In this document: positions 1 through 13,300 of the stretch, one piece after another | How positions within the stretch are numbered: position 1 is the first letter of the stretch | Layout: each line of letters starts with the position of its first letter | NCBI GenBank assembly: GCA_032622095.1 | Contig: CP136064.1 | Location: 186,230,209 to 186,294,208 of the forward strand | Length of the DNA: 64,000 bases | DNA from: Siphonodentalium dalli | Taxonomy: Eukaryota; Mollusca; Scaphopoda; Gadilida; Siphonodentaliidae | Reading direction: 5' to 3' | Notes under the pieces: generated by a model | Told to the model about the DNA's origin: nothing | Databases searched by the model: none | Seen by the model: the letters and a program-made list of their open reading frames with translations, nothing else | Program-made: the position numbers and the translations under genes

Positions 1-940
1 CGTAATAATATGCGAGGGAGAAAGGTTACAAGAACTTGGACCAGTTAACCTCCATCAGTTCGTCAGTGACGTCACTGGGTCGCAACAACGTTACAACGAC
101 AGCGTCCTTAGAAACGTCAACATCCACAACGTATTTTCGTGCAATCGTTGGCGACACCTTTCTAAAAGATCAAACGATGCGCCCCAAAACGCACTCAAAT
201 AGAATTGTTCAATGTTCAGTTGGTGAAGCCAATAACTTGATTAAGCAATTGGCAGTTTTTTTTACTATAAAGTATACGATATTCTTCCGTGATCTGGTGC
301 ATTCACACTGCCGATCTTGGTGCTAACTAGTGCTAGTGCCATATGAAGTTTCGTGATGATCGGATGGGGGATAACCTCTGCAGGGTGTGTTAAATTATTT
401 AGTGATGCAAAGAGTAAAATCCAAGATGGCTGCCGCAGCCATGTTTTTCGTCAAAAATCGTTAAAATTTGACAGCTCACATCTAGAGATGATCCTAAACC
501 CAGATATCAAATATCGTTGAAATTGGTCAAAGTTTGTTTTAACATCATGGTTTTATTTTATTATCGTTTTTGTTAATAGTCTTTTTATTATTTGGAAAGT
601 TTACATTTAACTATTTAAATCTGAGCCTTTCCATGTCAATGTGCATTGATAGATCCTTGATGAAAACATTTAGCAAGCTGACCTTTTTTTATTACCCATT
701 GGTGTTATCCATCAGTATTAACTAATGGTGAACTCAAACCCCCTACCAAGATTTAGGTGCATACCTATTACACAATAGAAGCATTCTTAAAACCTTTTGT
801 CCCATTATTTTGAAGAAAAATGACACCAGGAAATTGTGTAAGCCGGGCTGCTGAACCAGCCACCCACCCCCGCCCAGTGTTCGAAACAAATTTGCAGACC
901 CCCCCCCCCCTGATAAAATACATTTAAATTTTGTCGATGG
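1..940. other. No gene seen; probably intron of the leftward calmodulin-like gene
   Basis: I see no exon, RNA gene or recognisable transposon here. The short open frames have no family resemblance. The leftward calmodulin-like gene still lacks its third and fourth EF-hand exons at position 1936, so this stretch is most simply its intron, running off the window. A C-run lies near 900-910. Confidence 0.4.
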
Positions 941-1107
941 ATAAACAGAACATCCGCATAGTGCAGCTGAATAGATAATTTATTTTGCTCGTATGTGGGC
1001 ATCTATATGGGTCGCATTGAGGCTCGCCAAATAGATGCCCACATAGGCCTACTCGCAAAAATAAATTCATTATTCAGCTACACCATGCGGATATTCTCTA
1101 TGTTTAT
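941..1107. repeat. Imperfect hairpin, MITE-like
   Basis: About 65 bases at the left (starting ATAAACAGAACATCCGCATA) pair imperfectly with the complement of the right end, which finishes GCGGATATTCTCTATGTTTA. The loop lies near 1005-1030. The shape is that of a small fold-back MITE. It abuts the next fold-back repeat. Confidence 0.55.
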
Positions 1108-1560
1108 TATATGACTGTCATTATTTTTCCCTAAATACCACTATCGTTTGGTGATAGTTATCCGATAAATCGGATCATGATAGTATCGTGATCCGATTCC
1201 ATATCATGCGTGTCTGAAAATGTGAACGAGGCTTCTGAAATACTACTTGAGACTTTAATCTTAAAATTGTTGTTGTTGATTAAATTGTTGCGATTCGTTT
1301 ATTAAATTTGAATTCAACGGATCCCTTTAAATAAAAAAATTCCGAGGTTGATTATAATAATTAAGATAAATTGGTCATATAACAAACATATTATTACTAC
1401 AGTGAAGTTATCTGAGTATCAGAATCACATCTCGTTGAGAAGGTGAGATCCGGATCAGACTCGCAGCCTGTGGCAGCTCGTCTGATTCGGGATCTCACCT
1501 CAGTTCTCAACTTGGCGTGATATGGAGACTCAGATCACTTCGCTGTAGTGATAATCTCTA
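1102..1560. mobile_element. Fold-back MITE, copy a (second copy at 47507-47930)
   Basis: A strong hairpin occupies about 1394-1553, with arms reading CAGTGAAGTTATCTGAGTAT and the complement near 1530-1553. Inside it is GGTGAGATCC and its complement GGATCTCACC. The flank ATTATATGACT at 1110 and the general layout recur at 47507-47930. No open frame spans it, so it is non-autonomous. The exact ends are uncertain. Confidence 0.55.
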
Positions 1561-1935
1561 TATACCATACAATGAAATGTATAGCGCACGTGGTTGCTTC
1601 AATTGCCATCAGTTTGTTTTTAATGTCTGCCCAGATGTACTTCAACTTTTGACTTAAAAAGTGGACTGTTGAAATGTATCTTATTTCATACTTGTGTATT
1701 ATATACCCAACATGATGATAATATTTTAATTTGCTTTCATTGTATACAGTTCTTCTGGACAGAGACATTCTGTGGTAAATATAATAAGAATGCAATTCTG
1801 GCTTTACGTTATTGAAAACGTGCCCCAATTTATGAGTAATAATCTATATATGTATGCTGCATGTGAAACTAAATATATAAAAAAAACAATTACTTTTGTT
1901 TAGACTTGCACGCGCGTATATATTCTGTTACATAC

Positions 1936-3753
1936 CTTCGGTATCAAAATCATTCACCATTTCTTGTAGTTCTGCTTGCGTAGGGTTTTGCCCTAGGGAT
2001 CTCATGACCGTTCCCAGTTCCTTGTTTGAGATGGTCCCATTACCATCGGAGTCGAACAAGTTGAATGCATCTTTGAATTCTGGAGGAAGATTTCATACAT
2101 GTATGTATATGTACATACAATTGTTATTTGCATTACACCGTTATTGTTTTCCTGTATACATAGTAAACATATAACCTTTAATGTGTTCACTCTCGATCAC
2201 CGAAGCAAGGACATTTGAAGTAATGAACACCCATATACTGAGTCCCTGTCTCCATAAATCTGATATATATAAACAATCCCAATCCGTAATGCATTTAAGT
2301 ATTTACATATCAGTTATAAACGACGGATTGAACCACGATAAACAAAATCAGCAAAATCAGCACTCGGGGTTCATCCATGCAGTTTGCTGAATTTTTCTCG
2401 CCGTCAAAATCCCACGACCGCATTGAAACCGCCGTTCATTTCTTACGTATATACAGTGTTAGTGGCATGCGTGTTGTATACTATATGTGACATACTATTT
2501 CGTGGCATTGGGCGGAGAATTTAGCTACCCACTGTTAACTATATTGTATTGCTATGCATTTTATTTACACGGTGATTTAGGAGACAAATAATATCGTGTA
2601 GATATCAGTTTAATTTAAAAGATTGTCAACAACGGCTGTTTGCTCACGGTTTAACATTGGGTGTTGAACACTCAAGCATTCAAGATAGTCAATAAAGTTA
2701 GTTTGGCAAACAATATTCTCACTGTCGAAACATCCTTTAAATATTGCCAACTAAATAATTGATCGATACTTCCTTAATGTAGAAATATTAGTTTATAAAT
2801 ATAACGTACCTGAAATTTGTTCATCTGTTAACTTTTCAACCTTTGAGGGGAAAAATAAATAGATCAGCACATGGAAGGCCACGACAGAAACAGGGAAACA
2901 CTCGATGCGTATAACATTCCCAATAAGAGATCCCGTAAAACGACATAAAATAAAAACGGTTGTAAACATCCCATGTAATAGTTAATATGAGTTGACGTGG
3001 TTGGGGTTATACTATTCGCAGCAGTTTACATTATCAATGGTTTCGAAATTTTCGTTGTGGTTTAATATATTCACTGTTAGAAAAATGCCCGTCGCTTTAA
3101 CGGTGTCATACCGCGCAACATCGCTGCCCACCTTGGACCGTTAAACATGACCTTTTTCCGATGGAAAATATTCGTTTTACCGGTTCCTCGATTCGCCAGT
3201 AAAACTGCATTTTCATTCTTAAAACCCACCGATAAACGTCCCAAAAACAGACAGCATATTTACCCCATAAGTATACAAGCAACAACACTCTTAAGAAGAC
3301 AGGTTTAAGTCGAAAGATTTTAACTTGAAAATTCAGGCGCCGTCACCTTCCAAGTATCCGACGGTCGGATGATGCATGTTCCTTCTCTCCTGCAAATATG
3401 CTCATATTAAACTTATTTCAAAAACACAAATAAGCCCATATCGGCATTATAATTTGAAACTAAATTATACGCTCGTATGAGCCTGAATCGACTGAATTAC
3501 ACCAGATTACATGTACGCTCTTCACAATGTGTTTTCACTGTTACATGTGGCCCGCGCCATAAAAAGGAATAACGAGAATAACTCCACTATGGGCTTATTT
3601 CAGAATCAAATAAGTCCAATGTGAACCTATGTGAACATTTAGATCCAATGTGAACCTATTTGCACGCGGTTATATTGGATCACCAGATTGTCGCGCTAAA
3701 TTCAAAAGGATTACTAATATAAATTGGTCGTAAAAAGAGAGAACACATACCAT
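1936..3753 (-). CDS. Calmodulin-like gene (leftward, 5' part; continues off the left edge)
   Basis: Three minus-strand exons are visible. Exon 1 is the start codon alone (3753-3751) followed by donor GTATGT. Exon 2 (2840-2810, 31 nt) encodes [10 protein letters not shown] plus one base, after acceptor AAAG and before donor GTACGT. Exon 3 (2079-1936, 144 nt) encodes EFKDAFNLF, then EF-hand loop [12 protein letters not shown], then the [14 protein letters not shown] helix, ending at donor GTATGT. Exon lengths and phases match the rightward paralogue exactly. An intron directly after the Met codon is the known metazoan calmodulin arrangement. Calmodulins are cytosolic calcium sensors that bind amphipathic target helices. 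EF-hands 2-4 are not in the window, so intactness is unknown. The start exon is a single codon and is the weakest part of the model. Confidence 0.85.
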
Positions 3754-5827
3754 CTTGAATTGAGTATCCTTCCGTTGGACCACGATATAACCGATTTTAG
3801 ACTGACATTCTGAGTATCACTATACTATACTGCAGGGTGAATTCTATATTTGAGGACTCGACAATACGTGTGTATACTGGTAACGGAGCAAATCGCAACA
3901 TATAATAGAGATATTGTCTGTTAAGACCATTAAATCTTCGGTATTAATCATAAGAAACATTGTTCAAATATCAGAGCGCGTCGTATAATCCGAGATTAGG
4001 ATATAAAGTTACGGATTTACCTCCACGACCAATCAGTTCTAATAGGCTTTTGTATAGCTATGTACATGTGCATTGTAAATGTCGGACAAATGCGACACCT
4101 GATATACATTCTTATACATTGTGTATGTACTAAGACAATAATCTCTCGGTGTAGACCCATACATATATTATTTTATTTATTAAATATGACATTTTTTTGG
4201 TCCCGAATGGCATGTTATCGAACTAGGCTATATACTATCTAAGAGATCTCTCGAGTGTATCACGAACGGGAAGTTACAAATTGTTGACCTAATCTGACCT
4301 AATCACTAAAAGAGGTGAGCAGAATAATTGGGTGAGCTTGATAAATAACACGTTTTTGTGGTAGTTTATACCATAGTTGACAATGACCAGCATTATTTGG
4401 TTGTAATTAATCGATTCTGATAACTATTTAAAGCGTATTTTGAAGAAATGTTATTGTTGTTGTAACTTGATGATATGGGGACCATCTGATCGGATTGAGT
4501 ACCGATGAAATGATAACTTTGTTAACTGTAAACGATTATTGCTGGGCCAGATTCAACTCTATAGAGAAGGTTACTGATCGCAAGAGTTAAACAAATTAAC
4601 TATGCTGTTCCATACAAATCCGTATGGGACGAATAATCCATACGGATCTCGTTGGCGTCAAATAACGTTCATGACGTTTGCCTCAACAATGAAACCGGAG
4701 CTATACAATAAAAGAATCATCACAAATGACAAAACTAGCACTATTTGTGCCCAAAATAAACATTGTATAAGCCTGTATTATTCAATGCACGGATTCTAAG
4801 ACGGGTGAAGTGTATAATAAACACAGAACGATACATGTGTTCATTGGTTTGTTGATACGGCTGCGCCTTCGTTCTATTCTTTCGCGCTAGCACTCCTGCC
4901 TTATCAACAAACCCACCAACACATTCGTGTCATTCTGTGAATGTTTTAACTTAATAACGATTTAACCACTGCATGTCTTTTAAGCAACTGGATATTTTAT
5001 TATTTATAATTGTAGTGCCGATCTTAGTTATGGCCAATATGCGTAATGTTATCTTAATTGTGTTGATGTTATATAAATGCGCATTGAAACTAATTGCTGA
5101 AAAATGCCTTTCTTAAATGCATATACTATATATACTAATAATAGTTGATCATCGTCATTCTTATGTAAATATAATATATTCAGCGGTCAACGTCAGGGAC
5201 GTGGCTAGAGGGTCTCCGCTAGGGTGTCCACAACCTGCACATCGCTGCCTTGAACCAGATCTGTAAAACCAAGGTTCACGAAAATCAAATTGTACCCCCC
5301 CCCCCCCCGCCATGCAACACATGAAGACAAGCGAGAATATATCGCAATCGATATATCTATACCCAATTATAATATACGCAATTCAAACATACACGAATAC
5401 GTCTGTATAACAATCTATCTTCGAACATAAATGAAGGCGAATCTTTGCCTTTAGAAATACTTGATAGTGACAATAATAGTCGAGCAATTGAAAGTATATA
5501 AAGGAATCCGTTCCGCGCGGACTCGTCGCAAAGAGAAAACGTATATTTGTATGTAACTCTTTCCATGGCGAGTTTCATTGTTCAGAATCGGAAAATCTTT
5601 GCAGTAAATAAATAATTCATGTAAACATTTACACTGCGAAATGCCACATATAAAGACCGATTATGTTTGCATTTGTCTCGGGCCCATATTTGATTCTCGA
5701 GGGATATCGCGTGCATGGGTTCCGTGGTTAAATAAAAACAAGCCCGAGCGTGCGACTGCATTTTATGTATGTCCGTATAGTATAGCTATATAGTGAACAC
5801 GGGACAGTATTTCAAATAGAGCGAAGT
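3754..5827. promoter_or_regulatory. Divergent intergenic spacer between two calmodulin-like genes
   Basis: The two calmodulin-like genes start at 3753 (minus) and 5828 (plus), so this 2.1-kb spacer should hold both promoters. A TATA-rich stretch (TATAGTATAGCTATATAG) lies about 40-60 bases before the plus-strand start. The spacer also holds a hairpin repeat (4823-4938) and a 14-base C-run (5295-5308). I see no coding exon in it. The promoter role is inferred from gene positions only. Confidence 0.45.
4823..4938. repeat. Short fold-back repeat
   Basis: The left arm contains TTCATTGGTTTGTTGATA and the right arm contains TATCAACAAACCCACCAA. The outer parts ACAGAACG and CATTCTGT also pair, giving imperfect 36-base arms around a loop of about 45 bases. 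It is probably a small non-autonomous repeat. Confidence 0.5.
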
Positions 5828-7289
5828 ATGGTGAGTATATATATATATATATACAATGTAATGTCTTTTTTTTCACTCAAATCGTATAATTTTAATGAAC
5901 ATACTCATTGTTGTCATACATCGTGTTTATAAACATGCATGCACGAACAATTAACGGTTACCCATGCAGTTCCTCATACGGTGAATTGAACTATCCGCGT
6001 GGTTCCAGTATAGTATATACCACGGCACTGTATCGTGTAAACATATTTTATTTCTGACCAGTTATCGACAAACAAATGATGAATCTGTTATAGAAAACGG
6101 ATATGATGGTATATATTATATGGCCGATTCGATACTCTGGAAGATTTGTTTGTTTGTATTTTGTTTGTTTGTTTGTTTGTTTTTTGCAACATTTCGTTGT
6201 AGAAAAACATAATTATTATGGTGCCAGCATATGAAAGGGAACGCACGTATAAAATTCATCTCCAGCATGCAAAGCTAATAACATAATAAGTAAAATGTCG
6301 GTAGTTCCACGTGTAACGATGCCACTGTATACATGTAATTCGACTGTAATTTGACCTGTATATGAACTAATTATTGGAATAATGCGAAAATTCAGAAAAT
6401 TTCACTAATTTCTCAATATTTTGCGGTTTTAGTAAACGCCTGATAAAAGTCGTTCTATTGGGAACTTTTAAACCAAATTTTTAGAGAATATAGAGTAAAC
6501 ACAGTACTATCGGAATATCGCAAAGGAGTTCCGTGCATAATTACCCCTCAGACTGCCGAAGCTGCCGTCAATAAATTCTCTCTTCGCACATCTGGCTTCG
6601 CATGCGTTTCACGAAAATGAAACTGTTTTATGAAAAACTTCATGTTTTAACTGACAACTGAAGCATGTGAGAGGGCGAGGTGATACTCTTTCATGTCTAT
6701 TGTGACATGTTGAACCTAATCCATATGCTAGGGTTTCTTCAAAAGTTGTCTGAAAATGCCACCACTGCCTGCTATATATGCGACTTGGTTTGGAGAACAA
6801 AATCACCGGAGTGAAGGAGAAGATCTCTCGATCTTTTCGACCATCCCGGGCGCTTCGCACCCTTCTACTCTCATTCAACAAAATCACTTCGCTTCGTGCC
6901 CATCTACTACCCTTACAAAATCATAAATTGAAAATGCCTTCAAATCGCTGTATATATATCTTTATTTCCTCCATTCACGGAGAGTTATGAATAATATAAA
7001 TTGACAAAAGGAAATTCAAATAATACAAGAACAGTAAGCATATATACAGTGGACATAACAACAAAGAATAGTCGCTAGGTGTTCAGCAAGCATACCCACA
7101 CACGCATGCACCATGTATATATTGATGCGAACAGACACCCATCGTACATACTCGCACGCCATCATACATGCAAAACCCACTCTAATACATGCATGCACAC
7201 ATACATATCAATACTCACACACAGACAGATATTCATACACGCATAAAACATACATGCAATACATATACATGTGCTCATATGCCACGGTG

Positions 7290-7333
<44 letters not shown>

Positions 7334-10300
7334 AGCGCGCAGACATACATACATACATCGCACAGACGCATGGCCCATCGTCAGTGATGACACACATCAG
7401 CACACACACCCTCACACACAGCCGACCGTCCGCAGGCTATAGCGTATAAACACAAGCACATATACACAGCTTAAATACTGGAGTCTGCTGACACACATAT
7501 AGGTAGACAGTTATCTAATTGACTGTATGTACACAGATGCATATATGCATATACAATGTATGGTTCATGAACATGAAATAGTATTTTGACACATGTATTA
7601 GATTTTGTACTATGCAATCAAGGTTTTGTTGAGTTTCTTAGCTGTTGCTCTTATAACTTGACGTCCGCGTTGTCGATTAGACTTGTTGTCTGAATTGTGT
7701 GATAAGCATGCCACAGGCAATATGTGCTACAGACCATGAAGTCTGTGAACATGTCAGCTTCACAAATGATATCGAATAATTCTCTTGGCCGTGCAGTGAG
7801 GAATACATTTAATTGGATATCTGGACTGAGGCTATCCAGTTTTAGAATACATGGAATATCGAATTTATTCATCAGTTCATACCATATATCATTGCGGTAT
7901 TCCGCAATCGCTGGGCAATTCATAATAACATGTAAGGGGAGATCATCGTAATCCCCACCACACTTGCTACAAGTTAGTGATACGGACCCAGTACAAGCTA
8001 TGATTCCACCCACAGTCAGGTATGCTATTTTGTGTCTTGGGAATTTTCGACAGCAGCGCCACAGGTGAGAGACAGTTAACTTTGGATTTATGTTATGAAA
8101 GCGATGGAGTGATTGTCGCTCGCCGCGCTTTCCCATTCGGATTCTGTATAATCGGAAATTGCCTTGCGCACTATACCTTTCCAAATCTGCTTTGTTGGGA
8201 AATCACTATGAGATACATAATTGGTGAGGTATGGCATCAACTGGTGGCTCTCTATGATATCTACAATGTCGGCAATGAATGAATACTTAGAAACACCAGT
8301 TATGAAGAAAGAGTGCAGCCTTAGCAAGAATACAGATTTGGCTGCCTTCTCTGTACTGAGAGTACACAAGCTGCTGAAAAATAGGAGCTTCTTTTTTTCA
8401 ATAAAACTTTGAGCGTTTCCGATACCCATTAACCCTTCTGCGATGTTGGTACGTGTTTGATAATGAAGACCTTGAATCTTTTTAAGACAAAATCGGTGCG
8501 TTCTTTCCAGAGACAAAATATCAGAATCAGTCATACCACACAGCAGTTCGCATCCGAAGAGGCCCCTTGGTAAAACGATGGATGTGTATAATTTCCTACT
8601 GCTTGTTGGGGTTATACCACCTGCATACATACCTATGTTCGACAGTGAGAAATAGCTTGATCTGAGTTTGTTTTTTATTACGTCTATGGCGTTACCTTTG
8701 TGATTGAATTTGTGTATAGGGACGCCTAAGTGAACCAAACTCTCGACCTCAGACAGTTGTTTTCCACAAAGAGTCCATGCCCTATTACAACTAGCCTTAG
8801 TGTGCTCGTTCTTGCTTTCATTGAAGACAATAACTACTGTCTTTTGTTCATTATATTTATATCTCCATTTGCGACTGTAGTTTGTGCATATATTCATTAG
8901 GTGCTGCAGGCCATTTTCCGAAACAGAGATCAAGGTCATATCATCGGCTTGTGTCGGGCATGAACAATTTATAGAGAACATATTTAGTCCTGCTCCCGAA
9001 TTTGCAAGCTCTGTTAAGAGCTGATCAACGAAGATCATGTAGAACAAAGGTGAAATGACTCCCCCTTGTTTTGTTCCCTGCTCTATCTGAAATTTTCTGG
9101 ACTGACAATTCCCATATTTTACATGACAAGAAGTACCTGTAAGCATTTGATGAAACAGTAGCCATATTTTCTCATCAAAACCGAGGAGATGAAGTTTATA
9201 GAGAAGACCATTTATCCATACGGTATCAAATGCCTTCTGTACATCAAGGAAACATGTGAACAACTTACTGTCGTTTTCTGATGCAAATTCTTTAGATTCG
9301 TAAATAAGAAACGAGTTCATGAGACAGTTGATACCCTTCTGAAAACCGTGTTGCAATGCATGTACTTTGATCATATCAGGAACACGATACTCTAGTCTTA
9401 ATAAAATTATTTTTTCGAGCAATTTGTAAATGGCAGGGAGCAGGGTTATCGCGCGATAGCTGTCAAATAACTTTCGGGGTTTGTTGCCTCCTTTGTACAG
9501 AGGAACGATTATCCCAATCTTAGCCGGTTCTGGTATATGAGAAAACATCATGATACCCGTCAATAGTGCAGTTAGGCATTTGATCAATGCTGTACCACCA
9601 AGGACCAAGTGTTCATTATAAACATTATCCCACCCCGAAGCTTTGTTCAAGTTGAGTGTTTTGAGCGTGTTCTCGACTTCATCTTCAAGTACAGGTTCAG
9701 TGACATATTTAGAGTTACTCCCCGTTTTACAATATTGGCCATTTGCGAGGTCTGCGACGGTGTCGTTCACAATTTGAAGGTGGTTCTCGTCAAAGCTATC
9801 ATGTACCAATGGTTTGTATAGTGACTCAAAGTAGTCGGCCCATCCATCTGATATTTCTGAGGAATTTCTTAAAGTTGCCCCGTTGTATTCAAAAATCTTG
9901 TTTGGTCTATTCTCATAATTTCGCCTAGAATTTATTATTTTAAAGAATGACCCTTGATCTACTTCAGCAGCGGTGTCTAGCTCATTGTTACGATCACTCA
10001 AATTTTGATTGCAACATTGCCTAAACTCACGTCTGAAGGCGCATTTTCTAGACTTATATTCTACATATAATGCATGATCCACTTCCCGAGGTCTACCAGC
10101 AGTGATCCAATTCCGTCTGCTTGTTGTCATGTGAGCGTGCAAGTCCTTCAAGTGACTGTTCCAAAACGGTTTGAGGTGGCTTTTGAATGTTTTTTGTGGA
10201 ATTATTTCACTCGACGCTCGTTGAATTGCTGAAATAATATTATTATAAAGAGCGTCTACATCGCCTCTGCTATTTATGTTATAGCTGTGTGGAAGAAGCG

Positions 10301-13300
10301 ATGCTAGAGTGTATTTATACTGACTCATTAAGTTTGGTGAGGATCTAAATTTCTTCCAGTTATACAAGGGGGTCGAGTTAGATCTCCGTTTGGAACTGTC
10401 GGCTTGAATGTCACATCTGAATAAACATACAATTGGTCTATGGTTAGAAATATCAGTAACGTCATCATCAATAATTTCAGCATACACGAGAGTCATATAA
10501 ATGTCTCTCTGTGAATAAAACACATAATCAATAGACGTGCCCTCACCACCAGTGGCAGGAACAAAAGTTGCTTTTCTGCCAGCGCAAAGGTTACTTTCAT
10601 TTACTGGTACAAACTGTTTTGGTTCGAGTACTCTGCGGAGAGAGTTGTCTCGCGGACGTGATCTTGAAAGAGTACAATTGAAATCGCCCATGATAATAAC
10701 ATGACCTAGAGAAAAGTAAGTATCTATGATATCACCGAGCGCTTGTGTATATTGTAAATGAAATTCGTCTGTATAGTTGGTTGACGGTAGATACACTTGG
10801 AATATGTATAGGTAATCTGCATCAGGTAATTCAACTTGGATACCACAAATTCTATCGTCATCAATTTGTATGGTTGATACATAGGGGTCTAGAATATCTT
10901 TCCATATAAGGGCCACGCCACCTTTATGTCTCCCCCGCTGATGGGGTAGCCTTTGAGAGAAATCACACACAATGTGACATTTGTAGTTGACTAGCATAGG
11001 TTCGAGTATATGAGAGTTGTGTTCGTGTAGCCAATGTTCACTGATACCACAAATATCTATGTTCCTCTCGTGAATCATGTCATTCAAGAAGGCACCGGAT
11101 ATGGAATCAGCCGATGCCGAAAGACCAGTACAATTCCAAGTGGCTATAGCTATCTGTGCGTGTGACATTGTCAATTACAGTAGAATATACAACATGAGTA
11201 CAATGAGGTATAACAAGAAAAAGAAGCCAGAGTAGCATAAACCATATGACATAATTATATGTTCAATTCCCATTATACTGGGTTTGTCGTCTATCGAAAT
11301 CATTTTGAGAAAGCCAGAGTCGACAGAATACTTGACGCGGCCAGAAGTTCTTATTGATTACTTTTGTCATGTCATCTTCGTGTATATTTAATCTGGCAGA
11401 AACAGTATGTTCTTTCCTACTATGCATCATGCGAACAATTGAGAACCGAACGCCGGCGTCAGTGAGATAGTCCTGAATGGCTTCGGGAGTAACACTGTCG
11501 AGCATGTTACCGACAAATACTCGGATCGTATTTATCGGCGTGTTGTGTTTTATGCTCAATGAACTTTCCGTCTGACTATCACTTGGTGGCGACCTGTGTC
11601 TCCTGTGGTGTTGTACGACGGGCGACGTTGTTGGAGATTGTCGTCATTTTCAAAAGTCGTTGGTGGTCGCTTTTGATTAGGAGTGCTTGTGTCGTTTCTC
11701 TGTCTCGAAGTATTGCCTTGTCCTTTATTCCCATTTCGAGTGACTTCAGAATATGTGCGATTTGTGTACGATTCATCGAAGTCGTCAACTGGAATAGAGT
11801 TATAGGACTTAGTTGTCTGGCCGTTTGGACTGCTGGTAATTTGTGTGTTGGGACTAGCATTTAGTAACTGTTGATTAAACATCTGCTGTTGATTGTACAT
11901 GTGGTTTAATCTATCATTGATTCCATTCATAGTATGAGTGGTGAAGTCCTGGAAAAGGCCGGCAATCTCTCGTGAGAATTTGTTTAGTTTTATATTCATT
12001 TTATCCATACATTTTAACTCAATGCGTTCATCAGTTTCAGTTGGTTTTGGTTCAGATTCCGGAGTCGCATTAACACTTTCATCGCGTGGCGAGTTAGCAT
12101 CATCGTGTAAGGAATTTGAGTTGTCGTCCGTGTTTTCGTCTGAATTTATTTTAGAATCCGTAGCATCCTTGTTTGGATCACAAATTTTCACATTCTGTTT
12201 TGGAACTTTTTGTTGTTTTTGTTTATTTTTGCCTTTGAGTGTTCCTATGTACCCTGTGTTGGAATTAACAGATCTTGTCAGCGACTGTATTTCATCGCGC
12301 ATTGATTCCTTGTCCATTTTAATATCTCGTATGTCACTTTTCAGTTTCGAGACTCCTGAGCATCTTTCATCGGCCGTACGCTCGATATCAAGCTGATTCA
12401 CTTCAATTTGTTCCTCAATTTTATCAATTCTCTCGGATAGCTGGTTTAAGAGTGTGTCATTGTTATTCATTCTGGCCATGAGAGTATTCATCGCTTTGGC
12501 TAGTTTGGCAGAATATGTTTTATTTTGCTCCTTCATTTCCGAAACAGTTTTATATAAATCTGATAAGCTGTGAACTGGTCCAAATTGAGTCGAGTTAGCA
12601 ATATTTTCCAATATCTCCTTTGGCGAATTAGAAATTTCAGAATACTCGGGTATGTCATGTTGATTGCTGATCATAACTTTAGGAGCTGTTAACAAATCTG
12701 ATATATGGTCTGGTTTCTCGTCGAGAATGCACAACATCATTTGATAAATGTCGTGGGAATATTTCACCGCAAGCGTTGTTTCCCTGTCAGCTGACATTTC
12801 TCGATTGACTCGCCTCTGCTTGAGGGAGGAGTTAAGATTAATGTCAAGTCTTCCAGATTTTGCCAATTTGATTATTTCCTCGAATACGGAGGCTCGCATT
12901 TCTTTTAGAGTTGCAGCACGCCACTGTGTTGCATTTAATAGGACATCGACAACATTCCCTTTTGGCGTATTCCGAACATACTGTAGAACCCATGAAAGAT
13001 ATGTGCTGAAATCAACTGTCGTGGGCCCCGTTTCTGTTAATTTAACAAAGGTAGCAGAGAGGTCTATGGGTTCCCGCAAATTTATAGAAGCCATCTCGTT
13101 TAGTTTTTCCATTGCTTCATCACAATTAATGTTATCATCACGATGGCAGGGAACTGATGAGCTTTCAGTGTCTAGCGTCTGATTTTCGCATACATGCGCA
13201 CATGATGGCACGATGTCATTTGTGTCAAACCCAGGAACATTATTGTCCGGTCCATAGAGAACCCTATCTGTTTCCGTGAATATTCCTTCCATGCTCAATT

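Noticed and set aside
7113-7449. Open frames over the microsatellite tract
   Set aside because: Low-complexity translations of CA and TA repeats.
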